DNA from: Pseudomonas gingeri
GTDB taxonomy: Bacteria > Pseudomonadota > Gammaproteobacteria > Pseudomonadales > Pseudomonadaceae
Assembly: GCF_013386115.1 (NCBI RefSeq)
Contig: NZ_JACAOR010000004.1
Span: 1-36,032, forward strand
Direction: 5' to 3'
DNA length: 36,032 bases
In this document: in pieces, positions 21,849-30,520 of the stretch
Layout of the letters: each line of letters begins with the position of its first letter
Position numbering within the stretch: position 1 is the first letter of the stretch
Notes under the pieces: generated by a model
The model's input: only the letters and a program-made list of their open reading frames with translations
The model's database searches: none
Told to the model about the DNA's origin: nothing
Made by a program: the position numbers and the translations under genes

Positions 21849-23365
21849 CGTGGCTGTACCCAGTTTCGCGGGGCCAATCCCAGCTCTTCGCGCAAGCCGT
21901 TTTCGGTGAAGGGCGTCGGGTTGCTGTCCAGCGCCGGAGTATTCGGGTCGGCGTCGAAATCGAAGGGCGTTACCGCAGCCGGCAGGCCTATGACCTGCAG
22001 TTCCTCATTGGGCACCGTGCGTGGGGATTTGTCGCCACGGGGGCCGTCGAAGCCATACCCGAGGAAAGACGTTCCGGTCACCCGGTTATAGGCGTGGCAG
22101 AGTTCGTGGTAGAGCAGGACGAGGCCGGGAGTCGCGTCGATTTCAACGGCCGGGTTGTAGTGGATGTTTCCTCCCGGGCGCCCGTCTCCCGCGCTTGTGT
22201 CTCTGATATAGATATCGCCCTGGGCCTGGGCATCGGTCAGAAACAGCGCGTTGTGCTCATATTCCAGCGGGTTGATCGTGACGGCGATGCCCTGTGCCCT
22301 GGCGGTTTTATCCAGCACCGATAACAGCTGGCTGCCCACGGGCGAGCCGCCGAGCAATCTCAGGTCATCGTTGACCCGGTCCTGAAATGCCGGGGAACCG
22401 TTGACCACGAGACCGGTATGCTCCAGGCCAAGGTGGCTGAGCAGGGTGACCCGCAAGCCCTCGGCAGACGATGCCTGCACACGCAGCTCCTCGGCATTGG
22501 CGGGTGGTTGGGGGGCGGCCTGGAACAACTGGTCGCGGGTATCGTTGCTGAAGACGTTATCCGCCGGTTTGATCAGCATGACGGTGTCCTGTCCGGCCCC
22601 GGTGTAAATCGTGTTGGTCCCGACGCCGGCCAGAATAGAGTCGTCGCCGTCGCTGCCACTGAGGATGCTGTGCCCCCGGCCACCGATCAGCAGATCGTTG
22701 CCCTGGCCGCCGTTGAGCAGATGGCGACTGTCGTCCAGGCTGGCGGTGGCGCTGATATGATCGTTGCCGGCGCCGCCATAGACGGTGGCGTCGCCTTCGA
22801 CAAAGATCATGTCGTTGCCTTCTCCGGCCTCGACGTAGGCCTTGCCGCCTGCACCCGTGGTGATGAAATCATCGCCCGGGCCGGCATGGATCTGGATTTC
22901 GGCGCCTTCGCTGTGGATAACATCGTCGCCGTCGGCGGTTTCGACGATGGTCCGCAGCTTCACCTGTTCATCGACCGTCACCCTGTCGGCCCCGCCGCGG
23001 GTGCGGATGACCAGTATCTGTTGCAGAGAGGCCGGGCTGATCAGGTAACGCTCATGGTTGATGTCGACTATCAATTGCTCCTGCGGACAATGGACCCTCA
23101 CGGTGTCGGCACTGTCGCTGGTGGTGAATATCAGGTAGTCCAGCGTCGAGTGGGGCGGCTTGTAGGACGTCGAAACGATCTTTCGCTCTATCAGGATCGG
23201 ATCATTCTCTGCCGAGAGTCGGTAGGTTGAGGTCGGTTTGTAGTCGTCCCGGTATTCCTGGAGGATCTGGTAGCGCTCGTCGATGGAGCGGGCCTGGCCG
23301 TCGATCCAATGCTCCTGATAGGGCATGAGCGGCGGGGCCGTGTCGGGTGTGGGGGAGTCGTTCAT
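21845..23365 (-). CDS. M91-type zinc metalloprotease with RTX-like repeats, probable secreted effector
   Basis: A 506-residue protein without a Sec signal peptide. Residues about 150-290 form an RTX-type parallel beta-roll with calcium-binding-like units: [39 protein letters not shown] and GSDGDDSIL. The C-terminal part holds HELCH at 420-424, and the context [17 protein letters not shown] resembles the M91 family (NleD of enteropathogenic E. coli, HopH1 of P. syringae). A third metal ligand may be a Glu in PNEELQVIG (453-455). RTX repeats usually mark type I secretion, while NleD and HopH1 are type III effectors; no secretion gene is near. GGAGA precedes the start at 23365. It ends tail-to-tail with aruE. 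Its true substrate is unknown. Confidence 0.85.
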   Translation of the reverse strand: MNDSPTPDTAPPLMPYQEHWIDGQARSIDERYQILQEYRDDYKPTSTYRLSAENDPILIERKIVSTSYKPPHSTLDYLIFTTSDSADTVRVHCPQEQLIVDINHERYLISPASLQQILVIRTRGGADRVTVDEQVKLRTIVETADGDDVIHSEGAEIQIHAGPGDDFITTGAGGKAYVEAGEGNDMIFVEGDATVYGGAGNDHISATASLDDSRHLLNGGQGNDLLIGGRGHSILSGSDGDDSILAGVGTNTIYTGAGQDTVMLIKPADNVFSNDTRDQLFQAAPQPPANAEELRVQASSAEGLRVTLLSHLGLEHTGLVVNGSPAFQDRVNDDLRLLGGSPVGSQLLSVLDKTARAQGIAVTINPLEYEHNALFLTDAQAQGDIYIRDTSAGDGRPGGNIHYNPAVEIDATPGLVLLYHELCHAYNRVTGTSFLGYGFDGPRGDKSPRTVPNEELQVIGLPAAVTPFDFDADPNTPALDSNPTPFTENGLREELGLAPRNWVQPR

Positions 23366-23469
23366 GTGCGGTGTCTCCGCGGGCGGTGGGTTTCGAAAGC
23401 CCTTGAGGGGGCCTGGCGTCGAATCCACTTAAGCGCATTGGCGCTGCCGGGAGAGGATAGATAGTTATG

Positions 23470-23494
23470 ACCTGCCGGCGAGGGGCCGGCAGGT
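23470..23494 (-). other. 10-bp stem-loop downstream of ribH
   Basis: ACCTGCCGGC pairs perfectly with GCCGGCAGGT around a 5-base loop, 11 bases beyond the ribH stop on the minus strand. It lacks a T run, so it may be a Rho-independent-like 3' end of weak strength or a stability hairpin. Confidence 0.5.
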
Positions 23495-23505
23495 GCGCAG
23501 ATGGA

Positions 23506-23997
23506 TCAGACCGCCAGTTTCTGTGCTGCGGGACGCGGTAGCGCGCGCAGTTTGCTCAGGGTGTCGGCGCAGGTTTTCGCGGCTTCCTGACCCTTGTGCA
23601 CGAAGTGATCGAAGAAGAACTTCTGGTGCTCTTCGCCAGCGTGGAAGTGGTGCGGGGTCAGCACTACGGAAAACACCGGTACTTCGGTGTCCAGCTGGAC
23701 CTGCATCAGGCCGTCGATCACCGCCGTGGCGACGAAGTCGTGGCGGTAGATCCCGCCGTCGACCACCAGGCCGGCAGCGACGACGCCGGCATAACGGCCG
23801 GACTTGGCCAGCAGCTTGGCATGCAGGGGGATCTCGAAGGCACCGCCGACTTCGAAGAAGTCGATATCACTTTCCTGGTAGCCCAGCTTGGCGATTTCCG
23901 AGACGAAGCCGTGGCGAGCCTGATCAACGATATCCTTGTGCCAGCAAGCCTGGATGAACGCGATCCGCTGAGTGTGGTGAAGGGTGGTGGGTTGCAT
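23506..23997 (-). CDS. ribH: 6,7-dimethyl-8-ribityllumazine synthase (RibH2-like)
   Basis: A 163-residue lumazine synthase that joins 5-amino-6-ribitylaminouracil to 3,4-dihydroxybutanone phosphate, the step before riboflavin. Motifs seen are RIAFIQACWHKDIVDQARHG, DFFEVGGAFEIPLHAKLL (the PGAxEIP-like substrate site, here GGAFEIP), AAGLVVDGGIYRHDFVA and PVFSVVLTPHHFH. The wording of these motifs is closer to the RibH2 type of Brucella than to the common Pseudomonas RibH in the nusB cluster, so this is probably a second copy. AGGAG precedes the ATG at 23997. It is the only gene behind the FMN riboswitch upstream. Confidence 0.93.
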   Translation of the reverse strand: MQPTTLHHTQRIAFIQACWHKDIVDQARHGFVSEIAKLGYQESDIDFFEVGGAFEIPLHAKLLAKSGRYAGVVAAGLVVDGGIYRHDFVATAVIDGLMQVQLDTEVPVFSVVLTPHHFHAGEEHQKFFFDHFVHKGQEAAKTCADTLSKLRALPRPAAQKLAV

Positions 23998-24130
23998 CTG
24001 TTCTGACTCCTGTTTGTGTGAAAAACAGGGCGTTATGAATCGAATGGGATTCAAGGGTACGTTCAGGTCGGCTGTGCGATGCTGCCAGGCATGCGCACGG
24101 GGATCCGGTGGACGGCCCTTGGGTGTCAAT

Positions 24131-24293
24131 CCCGTTCTCTCTTCATCCGGACTATGACCGTCGGCCCCGGGATCACACCGGGTCTGCTGACCTTGCCGAG
24201 GGACCGTCGAGACCGTCCGACTCGCCAAGCGCTCGCGGGCTATGCGCATTGCGCGCAATTACCGCCGGTGGGGAATTACACCCCGCCCTGAGA
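24131..24293 (-). promoter_or_regulatory. FMN riboswitch (RFN element) upstream of ribH
   Basis: Read on the minus strand it starts CAGGGCGGGGTGTAATTCCC, then CACCGGCGGT, has the GCGAGCGCTTG segment, GACCCGGTGTGATCCCGG, and ends GCCGACGGTCATAGTCCGG then ATGAAGAGAGAACGG. These are the conserved blocks of the RFN element in their proper order. When FMN is abundant it should switch off expression of ribH, which starts 134 bases downstream. Confidence 0.95.
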
Positions 24294-24298
24294 ACGTT

Positions 24299-24330
24299 GC
24301 CGCCAGCTTTTCTGGCGGCGCCCGATTTTT
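24299..24330. other. Stem-loop at the 5' edge of the riboswitch
   Basis: GCCGCCAG (24299-24306) pairs with CTGGCGGC (24312-24319). On the plus strand it is followed six bases later by TTTTT, so it could weakly terminate a plus-strand transcript; on the minus strand it lies just before the riboswitch. The stretch from here to 24503 holds the divergent promoters of ribH and the aldolase gene, none of which I can place with confidence. Confidence 0.4.
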
Positions 24331-24503
24331 ACCATATATTTCACAGGTGTGCATGCCGCCTTTACGATAATAACCATCGAATTTTCATGGCGGTTCTCCG
24401 ACATTTCCTGCGGCAGAGCTTGATTATCCCTCGCCGTGACCGCAGTAATTGCTTTCGAAAGGGATATTCCCGACATCAGCGCTCCATTGCCGAGGCCTGT
24501 TTC

Positions 24504-25508
24504 ATGACTGTTATCGATCTTCGTAGTGACACCGTTACCCAACCCAGCGCCGGTATGCGCGAGGCCATGGCGAATGCGCCCCTGGGGGATGATGTGTATG
24601 GCGAAGATCCGTCGGTCAATCGGCTTGAAAGCGAACTGGCCGATCGGCTGGGCTTCGCCCGGGCGCTCTTCGTGCCCACCGGGACCATGAGCAACCTGCT
24701 GGGGTTGATGGCCCACTGCGAGCGCGGTGACGAGTACATCGTCGGCCAGCAGTGCCATACCTATAAATATGAAGGCGGCGGCGCCGCGGTGCTCGGTTCG
24801 ATCCAGCCGCAGCCGCTGGAAGTCCAGGCAGACGGCTCGCTGGACCTGGCGCAGGTCAGGGCGGCGATCAAGCCCGATGACTTCCATTTTGCCCGCACCC
24901 GCCTGTTGGCCCTGGAAAACACCATGCAGGGCAAGGTCCTGCCGCTGGAATACCTGGCGGCGGCCCGTCGCTTGACCCGGGAACAGGGACTGGCACTGCA
25001 CCTGGATGGTGCTCGGCTGTATAACGCGGCGGTCAAGCTGGGCGTCGATGCGCGTGAAATCACCCGGCACTTCGATTCGGTTTCGGTCTGCCTGTCCAAG
25101 GGCCTGGGAGCGCCGGTGGGTTCGGTACTGTGCGGCAGCGAGGAACTGATCGGCAAGGCGCGGCGCCTGCGCAAGATGGTCGGCGGCGGTATGCGCCAGG
25201 CCGGCCTGTTGGCGGCAGCGGGGCTGTATGCACTGGATCACCAGGTCGCGCGCCTGGCCGACGACCATGCCAATGCGTTGCACCTGGCCGATGGCTTGCG
25301 TGAGGCGGGCTATCGGATCGAGCCGGTACAGACCAACATGGTCTACGCCGACCTCGGCGAGCGGGCGAACGCGCTCAAGGCGTTTGCCGCCGAGCGCGGG
25401 GTGCGCCTGAGTGCCGCGCCGCGCCTGCGGATGGTCACCCATATGGACGTCGACCGTGCACAAATCGAGCAGGTGGTCGCGGTATTTGCCGAATTTAACC
25501 GCCAATGA
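24504..25508 (+). CDS. ltaE: Low-specificity L-threonine aldolase
   Basis: A 334-residue PLP enzyme of the beta-eliminating lyase fold that splits L-threonine or L-allo-threonine to glycine and acetaldehyde. It starts [20 protein letters not shown], the classical LRSDTVTxPT-like motif, followed by [15 protein letters not shown]. The PLP lysine is K199 in [16 protein letters not shown], and [12 protein letters not shown] holds the Asp and Arg that contact the cofactor. The ATG at 24504 is chosen because the family motif starts there; the frame stays open far upstream through the riboswitch region, which cannot be coding. GAGG lies before it. It stands alone, divergent from ribH. Confidence 0.93.
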   Translation: MTVIDLRSDTVTQPSAGMREAMANAPLGDDVYGEDPSVNRLESELADRLGFARALFVPTGTMSNLLGLMAHCERGDEYIVGQQCHTYKYEGGGAAVLGSIQPQPLEVQADGSLDLAQVRAAIKPDDFHFARTRLLALENTMQGKVLPLEYLAAARRLTREQGLALHLDGARLYNAAVKLGVDAREITRHFDSVSVCLSKGLGAPVGSVLCGSEELIGKARRLRKMVGGGMRQAGLLAAAGLYALDHQVARLADDHANALHLADGLREAGYRIEPVQTNMVYADLGERANALKAFAAERGVRLSAAPRLRMVTHMDVDRAQIEQVVAVFAEFNRQ

Positions 25509-25574
25509 GCCTGCAGGCCGTCCAATTGACGGTTTCTATCGTATAAACACACTGTACCCAAGGCTCAGGGCCGA

Positions 25575-25580
25575 TATAAT
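25575..25580 (+). promoter_or_regulatory. Probable -10 box of the alaS promoter inside a small palindrome
   Basis: A perfect TATAAT lies between GGGCCG (25568-25573) and CGGCCC (25582-25587). A weak -35 CTGTAC lies 17 bases upstream. The alaS start is 75 bases downstream. Confidence 0.6.
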
Positions 25581-25655
25581 GCGGCCCTTTGCAAGTCGCA
25601 AATCCATTCAGACGTGATGCACTTGCCTCCGGCCGCAGACTCCGTGGAAGAACCT

Positions 25656-28280
25656 ATGAAAAGCGCAGAAATCCGTGAAGCCTTCCTTCGCTTCTTCGAA
25701 CAGCAAGGCCACACCCGTGTCGCCTCCAGCTCTTTGATTCCGGGCAATGACCCAACCCTGCTGTTCACCAACGCGGGGATGAACCAGTTCAAGGATTGTT
25801 TCCTGGGCCAGGAAAAGCGCGCCTACACCCGCGCCGTCAGCAGCCAGAAGTGCGTACGCGCCGGCGGCAAGCACAACGACCTGGAAAACGTCGGTTATAC
25901 CGCTCGTCACCACACCTTTTTCGAAATGCTGGGCAACTTCAGCTTCGGCGACTACTTCAAGCGCGATGCGATCACCTTCGCCTGGACCTTCCTGACCTCC
26001 GACCAGTGGCTGAACCTGCCGAAGGAAAAGCTCTGGGTCACGGTCTACGCCAGCGACGACGAAGCCTACGATATCTGGACCAAGGAAGTCGGCGTGCCGG
26101 CCGAACGCATGGTCCGTATCGGCGACAACAAAGGCGCGCCTTACGCCTCCGACAACTTCTGGACCATGGGCGATACCGGCCCGTGCGGTCCTTGCACCGA
26201 GATCTTCTACGACCACGGCGCCGATATCTGGGGCGGCCCACCCGGCTCGCCGGAAGAAGACGGTGACCGTTACATCGAGATCTGGAACAACGTGTTCATG
26301 CAGTTCAACCGCACCGCCGATGGCGTGCTGCATCCGCTGCCGGCACCGTCGGTGGACACCGGCATGGGCCTGGAGCGGATCAGCGCGGTGCTGCAGCACG
26401 TTCACTCCAACTATGAAATCGACCTGTTCCAGAGCCTGCTGAGCGCTTCGGCCCAGGCCATCGGTTGCACCAATGACAACCAGGCTTCGCTGAAAGTGGT
26501 CGCCGACCATATTCGCTCCTGCGGTTTCCTGATCGCCGACGGCGTGCTGCCGTCCAACGAAGGTCGCGGCTATGTGCTGCGCCGGATTATTCGTCGCGCC
26601 TGCCGTCACGGCAACAAGCTCGGGGCCAAGGGCAGTTTCTTCTACCAGATCGTCGCGGCCCTGGTTGCCGAAATGGGTGAGGCCTTCCCTGAGCTGAAAT
26701 CCCAGCAGGCGCATATCGAGCGTGTGCTGAAGGCCGAGGAAGAGCAGTTCGCCAAGACCCTGGAGCAGGGCCTGAAGATCCTCGAGCAGGACCTGGCCGA
26801 GCTCAAGGGTAGCGTGGTTCCGGGTGACGTGGTGTTCAAGCTGTACGACACCTACGGTTTCCCGATGGACCTGACCGGCGACATCGCCCGCGAACGCAAC
26901 CTGACCCTCGACGAGGCCGGTTTCGAGCGCGAGATGGAAGCCCAGCGGGTGCGTGCGCGCTCCGCCAGTTCCTTCGGCATGGACTACAACAGCCTGGTCA
27001 AGGTCGATGTGGCCACCGAGTTCACCGGCTACAGCGCCACCAGTGGTTCGGCGAAAGTGATCGCGCTCTATAAAGAAGGGCAGTCGGTCGACGTCTTGAA
27101 TGAAGGTGAAGAAGGCGTTGTAGTCCTGGACCAGACACCGTTCTACGCCGAGTCGGGCGGTCAGATCGGCGATTGCGGGTATCTGCAGGCGGCTGCCGGT
27201 CGCTTCGATGTCCGCGATACCACCAAGACCGGCGGGGCTTTCCTGCACCATGGTGTCCTGGCCCAGGGCAGTCTGCTGGTCGGCACCCAGGTGGAAACCC
27301 AGGTCGCTGCCGATGTGCGTCACGCCACCTCGCTGAACCACTCGGCCACCCACCTGCTGCACGCTGCATTGCGCCAGGTGCTGGGCGAGCATGTCCAGCA
27401 GAAGGGGTCGTTGGTCGACAGTCAGCGCCTGCGCTTTGACTTCAGCCACTTCGAAGCCATCAAGCCGGAGCAGATCAAGGCCCTGGAAGACATCGTCAAC
27501 GCCGAGATCCGCAAGAACTCGGCGGTGGAAACCGAAGAAACCGATATCGACACCGCCAAGAAGAAGGGCGCCATGGCGCTGTTCGGCGAGAAGTACGGCG
27601 ACAGTGTGCGTGTCCTGAGCATGGGCGGGGATTTCTCCGTCGAACTGTGTGGCGGTATCCACGCCAACCGTACCGGTGACATCGGCCTGCTGAAAATCAT
27701 CAGCGAAGGCGGCGTGGCATCGGGTGTACGGCGCATCGAGGCAGTCACCGGTGCCGCGGCACTGGCCTACCTGAATGCCGCCGAAGAGCAACTCAAGGAA
27801 GCCGCGAACCTGATCAAGGGCAGCCGCGACAACCTGATCGACAAGCTGTCGGCTGTGCTGGAGCGCAACCGTCTGCTGGAAAAACAACTCGAGCAATTGC
27901 AGGCCAAGGCCGCAAGCGCCGCGGGTGACGACCTGTCGGCGCAGGCCCAGGACGTCAAGGGTGTGAAAGTCCTGGCCGCGCGCCTGGATGGTCAGGATGG
28001 CAAGGCCCTGCTGGCACTGGTCGATCAACTGAAAAACAAACTCGGCCGCGCAGTGATCCTGCTCGGCAGTGTCCATGAGGAAAAGGTCGTTCTGGTCGCA
28101 GGCGTGACCAAGGACCTGACCGGCCAACTCAAAGCCGGTGATCTGATGAAGCAGGCCGCTGCGGCAGTGGGCGGGAAGGGTGGTGGTCGTCCGGACATGG
28201 CGCAAGGCGGTGGTATCGACGCCGCGGCACTGGATGCAGCACTGGCCCTGACCGTGCCATTTGTCGAGCAGGGCGTTTAA
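25656..28280 (+). CDS. alaS: Alanine--tRNA ligase
   Basis: A class II aminoacyl-tRNA synthetase of 874 residues, the normal bacterial length. The N-terminal catalytic domain begins [20 protein letters not shown] and has [15 protein letters not shown] and [16 protein letters not shown]. The editing domain carries the zinc-binding HSATH (562-566) and C665/H669 in [13 protein letters not shown], which remove mischarged Ser and Gly. The C-terminal domain holds a coiled-coil ([18 protein letters not shown]) and [15 protein letters not shown]. The start at 25656 follows GTGGAAGAACCT; 14 further in-frame codons upstream are not conserved. A very long open frame on the opposite strand is only the shadow of this gene. 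Confidence 0.98.
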   Translation: MKSAEIREAFLRFFEQQGHTRVASSSLIPGNDPTLLFTNAGMNQFKDCFLGQEKRAYTRAVSSQKCVRAGGKHNDLENVGYTARHHTFFEMLGNFSFGDYFKRDAITFAWTFLTSDQWLNLPKEKLWVTVYASDDEAYDIWTKEVGVPAERMVRIGDNKGAPYASDNFWTMGDTGPCGPCTEIFYDHGADIWGGPPGSPEEDGDRYIEIWNNVFMQFNRTADGVLHPLPAPSVDTGMGLERISAVLQHVHSNYEIDLFQSLLSASAQAIGCTNDNQASLKVVADHIRSCGFLIADGVLPSNEGRGYVLRRIIRRACRHGNKLGAKGSFFYQIVAALVAEMGEAFPELKSQQAHIERVLKAEEEQFAKTLEQGLKILEQDLAELKGSVVPGDVVFKLYDTYGFPMDLTGDIARERNLTLDEAGFEREMEAQRVRARSASSFGMDYNSLVKVDVATEFTGYSATSGSAKVIALYKEGQSVDVLNEGEEGVVVLDQTPFYAESGGQIGDCGYLQAAAGRFDVRDTTKTGGAFLHHGVLAQGSLLVGTQVETQVAADVRHATSLNHSATHLLHAALRQVLGEHVQQKGSLVDSQRLRFDFSHFEAIKPEQIKALEDIVNAEIRKNSAVETEETDIDTAKKKGAMALFGEKYGDSVRVLSMGGDFSVELCGGIHANRTGDIGLLKIISEGGVASGVRRIEAVTGAAALAYLNAAEEQLKEAANLIKGSRDNLIDKLSAVLERNRLLEKQLEQLQAKAASAAGDDLSAQAQDVKGVKVLAARLDGQDGKALLALVDQLKNKLGRAVILLGSVHEEKVVLVAGVTKDLTGQLKAGDLMKQAAAAVGGKGGGRPDMAQGGGIDAAALDAALALTVPFVEQGV

Positions 28281-28292
28281 GGCCTCGCCAAT

Positions 28293-28313
28293 GCCCGTCG
28301 TCTAGTGACGGGC
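28293..28313 (+). other. Stem-loop between alaS and lysC
   Basis: GCCCGTC pairs with GACGGGC around a 7-base loop, 13 bases after the alaS stop. There is no T run, so alaS and lysC may be partly cotranscribed. Confidence 0.45.
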
Positions 28314-28373
28314 AACGGGGCTGTGGTTTGAATGATTAATGGGCGCCCCTTTACGGGCTGAGGCGGCTTAGAA

Positions 28374-29615
28374 ATGGCTTTGATCGTACAGAAATTTGGA
28401 GGCACCTCGGTCGGCACCGTCGAGAGAATCGAGCAGGTCGCCGACAAGGTGAAGAAATTCCGCGAAGCCGGCGATGACCTGGTGGTTGTGCTGTCTGCGA
28501 TGAGCGGCGAGACCAACCGCCTGATCGATCTGGCCAAACAAATCAGTGGCGAAAACCAGCCGGTTCCCCGTGAGCTGGATGTGATCGTTTCCACCGGTGA
28601 GCAGGTGACCATTGCGTTGCTGGCCATGGCACTGATCAAGCGTGGTGTGCCGGCGGTGTCCTACACCGGTAACCAGGTGCGGATCCTGACAGACAGCGCG
28701 CACAATAAAGCACGCATCCTGCAGATCGACGATCAGAAGATTCGTGCCGATCTGAAGGAAGGGCGTGTGGTTGTTGTCGCCGGTTTCCAGGGCGTCGACG
28801 AGAACGGCAATATCACCACCCTCGGTCGTGGCGGTTCCGATACCACCGGCGTTGCACTGGCGGCAGCCCTGAAGGCTGACGAGTGCCAGATCTACACCGA
28901 TGTCGACGGCGTCTACACCACCGACCCGCGTGTCGTGTCCTCGGCCCAGCGCCTGGACAAGATCACCTTCGAAGAGATGCTGGAAATGGCCAGCCTCGGT
29001 TCCAAGGTGCTGCAGATCCGCGCGGTCGAGTTCGCCGGCAAGTACAACGTTCCGCTGCGCGTTCTGCACAGCTTTAAGGAGGGTCCGGGTACCCTCATTA
29101 CTATTGATGAAGAGGAATCCATGGAACAGCCGATCATTTCCGGCATCGCCTTCAACCGCGATGAAGCCAAGCTGACCATCCGTGGCGTGCCTGATACCCC
29201 GGGCGTGGCCTTCAAGATTCTCGGCCCGATCAGCGCCGCCAACATCGAAGTCGACATGATCGTGCAGAATGTCGCGCACGATAACACCACCGACTTCACC
29301 TTCACCGTTCACCGCAACGACTACCAGGCGGCGCAGACCGTGCTGGAAAACACCGCGCGTGAAATCGGTGCGCGGGAAGTGGTCGGCGATACCAAGATCG
29401 CCAAGGTGTCGATCGTCGGTGTCGGCATGCGCTCCCACGCAGGCGTGGCCAGTCGCATGTTCGAAGCGCTGGCGAAGGAAAGCATCAATATCCAGATGAT
29501 CTCGACCTCCGAAATCAAGGTTTCGGTAGTGATCGAGGAGAAGTACCTGGAACTGGCCGTGCGTGCATTGCACACGGCGTTTGAACTGGACGCACCGGCC
29601 CGCCAGGGCGAGTGA
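28374..29615 (+). CDS. lysC: Aspartate kinase (lysine/threonine pathway)
   Basis: A 413-residue aspartokinase that phosphorylates aspartate, the first step to lysine, threonine, methionine and diaminopimelate. KFGGTSVG at residues 7-14 is the nucleotide-binding start motif; VVVAGFQGVDENGNITTLGR and GSDTTGVALAAAL follow, and DVDGVYTTDPR is also typical. Two ACT domains fill the C-terminal third (from about residue 265), the usual site of feedback inhibition by lysine and threonine. The length and ACT layout fit the short class of enzymes, which are alpha2beta2 with the beta subunit made from an internal start. It is followed by a strong terminator. Confidence 0.97.
   Translation: MALIVQKFGGTSVGTVERIEQVADKVKKFREAGDDLVVVLSAMSGETNRLIDLAKQISGENQPVPRELDVIVSTGEQVTIALLAMALIKRGVPAVSYTGNQVRILTDSAHNKARILQIDDQKIRADLKEGRVVVVAGFQGVDENGNITTLGRGGSDTTGVALAAALKADECQIYTDVDGVYTTDPRVVSSAQRLDKITFEEMLEMASLGSKVLQIRAVEFAGKYNVPLRVLHSFKEGPGTLITIDEEESMEQPIISGIAFNRDEAKLTIRGVPDTPGVAFKILGPISAANIEVDMIVQNVAHDNTTDFTFTVHRNDYQAAQTVLENTAREIGAREVVGDTKIAKVSIVGVGMRSHAGVASRMFEALAKESINIQMISTSEIKVSVVIEEKYLELAVRALHTAFELDAPARQGE
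29121..29615 (+). other. Possible internal start giving the aspartokinase beta subunit
   Basis: ATG at 29121 (codon 250 of lysC) is preceded by AAGAGGAATCC, a good ribosome site. Translation from it would give a 164-residue protein, MEQPIISGIAFNRDEAKL onward, made only of the two ACT domains. Several short-class aspartokinases, such as those of Corynebacterium and Bacillus, make a beta subunit this way; use here is inferred. Confidence 0.55.
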
Positions 29616-29626
29616 TGCGTCATGCC

Positions 29627-29663
29627 GAAGGGCGCGGTTGAACCGCGCCCTTCGTGTTTTTTG
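29627..29663 (+). terminator. lysC intrinsic terminator
   Basis: CGAAGGGCGCGG pairs with CCGCGCCCTTCG around a short TTGAA loop, followed by TGTTTTTT. It lies 12 bases after the lysC stop. Confidence 0.9.
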
Positions 29664-29719
29664 ATAAGCGCGGGCAGGCGCTGTTCTTTTGTCCGGGCTC
29701 GTCAATACTTAGGTGTGTA

Positions 29720-29761
29720 GGGCTATGGCTATCTAGCATGTAGGCCGAAGCCCTTTTTTTT
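29720..29761 (+). terminator. Terminator-like hairpin in the region before rsmA
   Basis: GGGCT-AT-GGC (29720-29729) pairs with GCC-GA-AGCCC (29744-29753) and is directly followed by eight T (29754-29761). It lies 44 bases before the rsmA start and is separate from the lysC terminator. It may be a back-up terminator, the end of a short RNA, or an attenuator in the rsmA leader. Confidence 0.6.
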
Positions 29762-29805
29762 GCAGACTGTGTTGTCCCTGAACTGAAATGCGTGAGGAGA
29801 TAGGT

Positions 29806-29994
29806 ATGCTGATTCTGACTCGTCGGTGCGCAGAAAGCCTGATCATTGGTGATGGTGAAATCACTGTGACCGTGCTCGGCGTCAAAGGAAATCAAGTGCG
29901 TATTGGTGTCAACGCCCCCAAGGAGGTGGCCGTGCACCGTGAGGAAATCTACCTGCGGATCAAGAAAGAGAAGGACGAAGAACCAAGCCATTAA
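29806..29994 (+). CDS. rsmA: Carbon storage / secondary metabolism regulator RsmA (CsrA family)
   Basis: A 62-residue RNA-binding protein, [20 protein letters not shown] onward, with the conserved [20 protein letters not shown] core and Arg 44-type RNA-binding region VHREEIY. It forms a dimer that binds GGA-containing loops in leader RNAs and represses translation; in Pseudomonas it is held off by RsmX/Y/Z small RNAs under GacA control and affects secretion, biofilm and antibiotic production. The start at 29806 is chosen because GAGGAG lies just before it; the upstream ATG at 29788 would place that ribosome site inside the gene. The order lysC-rsmA-tRNA-Ser is the same in P. aeruginosa. Confidence 0.97.
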   Translation: MLILTRRCAESLIIGDGEITVTVLGVKGNQVRIGVNAPKEVAVHREEIYLRIKKEKDEEPSH

Positions 29995-30013
29995 TTTTTC
30001 TCGTTTTTTTTGT

Positions 30014-30042
30014 TTGCAAACGGGGAGAAAGCTGGTTAATAT
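30014..30042 (+). promoter_or_regulatory. tRNA-Ser promoter
   Basis: TTGCAA (30014-30019), 17 bases, TAATAT (30037-30042), then a GC-rich ACGCCCCG stretch typical of stable-RNA promoters, with the tRNA starting 15 bases later. Confidence 0.65.
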
Positions 30043-30056
30043 ACGCCCCGTGTTGC

Positions 30057-30147
30057 GGAGAGCTGGCCGAGTGGCCGAAGGCGCTCCCCTGCTAAGGGAG
30101 TACACCTCAAAAGGGTGTCGGGGGTTCGAATCCCCCGTTCTCCGCCA
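30057..30147 (+). tRNA. tRNA-Ser(GCT)
   Basis: 91 bases including an encoded CCA. The acceptor stem GGAGAGC pairs with GTTCTCC (one wobble), the anticodon loop is CTGCTAA with anticodon GCT, and the long variable arm (TACACCTC...GGGTGTC) marks a serine tRNA. The T-arm is GGGGGTTCGAATCCCCC. Confidence 0.97.
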
Positions 30148-30212
30148 TTATTCGTTTAGTACGTTACGATCTGGCTTCTTCTGTAAGTTGTTGAAATTAC
30201 TAGAAAAAGTGC

Positions 30213-30240
30213 TTTACAAAGAGATTTGACGGCCTATAAT
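30213..30240 (+). promoter_or_regulatory. Promoter of the tRNA-Arg(ACG) pair
   Basis: TTTACA (30213-30218), 16 bases, then a perfect TATAAT (30235-30240) followed by GCGCGGC, a GC-rich discriminator expected for stringently controlled stable-RNA promoters. Confidence 0.75.
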
Positions 30241-30254
30241 GCGCGGCAACAAAT

Positions 30255-30331
30255 GCACTCGTAGCTCAGCTGGATAGAGTACTCGGCTACGAACCGAGCG
30301 GTCACAGGTTCGAATCCTGTCGAGTGCACCA
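30255..30331 (+). tRNA. tRNA-Arg(ACG), first copy
   Basis: 77 bases with encoded CCA. The acceptor GCACTCG pairs with CGAGTGC, the anticodon loop is CTACGAA with anticodon ACG, and the T-arm is ACAGGTTCGAATCCTGT. The A of the anticodon is normally edited to inosine by TadA to read CGU, CGC and CGA. Confidence 0.97.
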
Positions 30332-30403
30332 TTTAAGCGTTGTTGGTAGTGATACAAACAGCGTGGCTTCAACCAGTTGTGATCTGGTCTAAAAACACAA
30401 CTT

Positions 30404-30480
30404 GCACTCGTAGCTCAGCTGGATAGAGTACTCGGCTACGAACCGAGCGGTCACAGGTTCGAATCCTGTCGAGTGCACCA
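30404..30480 (+). tRNA. tRNA-Arg(ACG), second identical copy
   Basis: Identical in all 77 bases to the copy at 30255, starting 149 bases downstream, probably on the same transcript as no clear promoter lies between and one terminator follows. Confidence 0.97.
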
Positions 30481-30488
30481 TACACCAA

Positions 30489-30515
30489 GAAGCCCGCACT
30501 GGTTGCGGGCTTTTT
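30489..30515 (+). terminator. Terminator of the tRNA-Arg transcript
   Basis: AGCCCGCA pairs with TGCGGGCT and is followed by TTTTT. It may also act on the opposing gene that ends at 30521, though the minus-strand T run is weaker. Confidence 0.9.
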
Positions 30516-30520
30516 GCTGT

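Noticed and set aside
25608..28205. 865-codon open frame opposite alaS
   Set aside because: Shadow of alaS in a GC-rich genome; the protein is low-complexity in composition, has no family motif, and alaS is certain.
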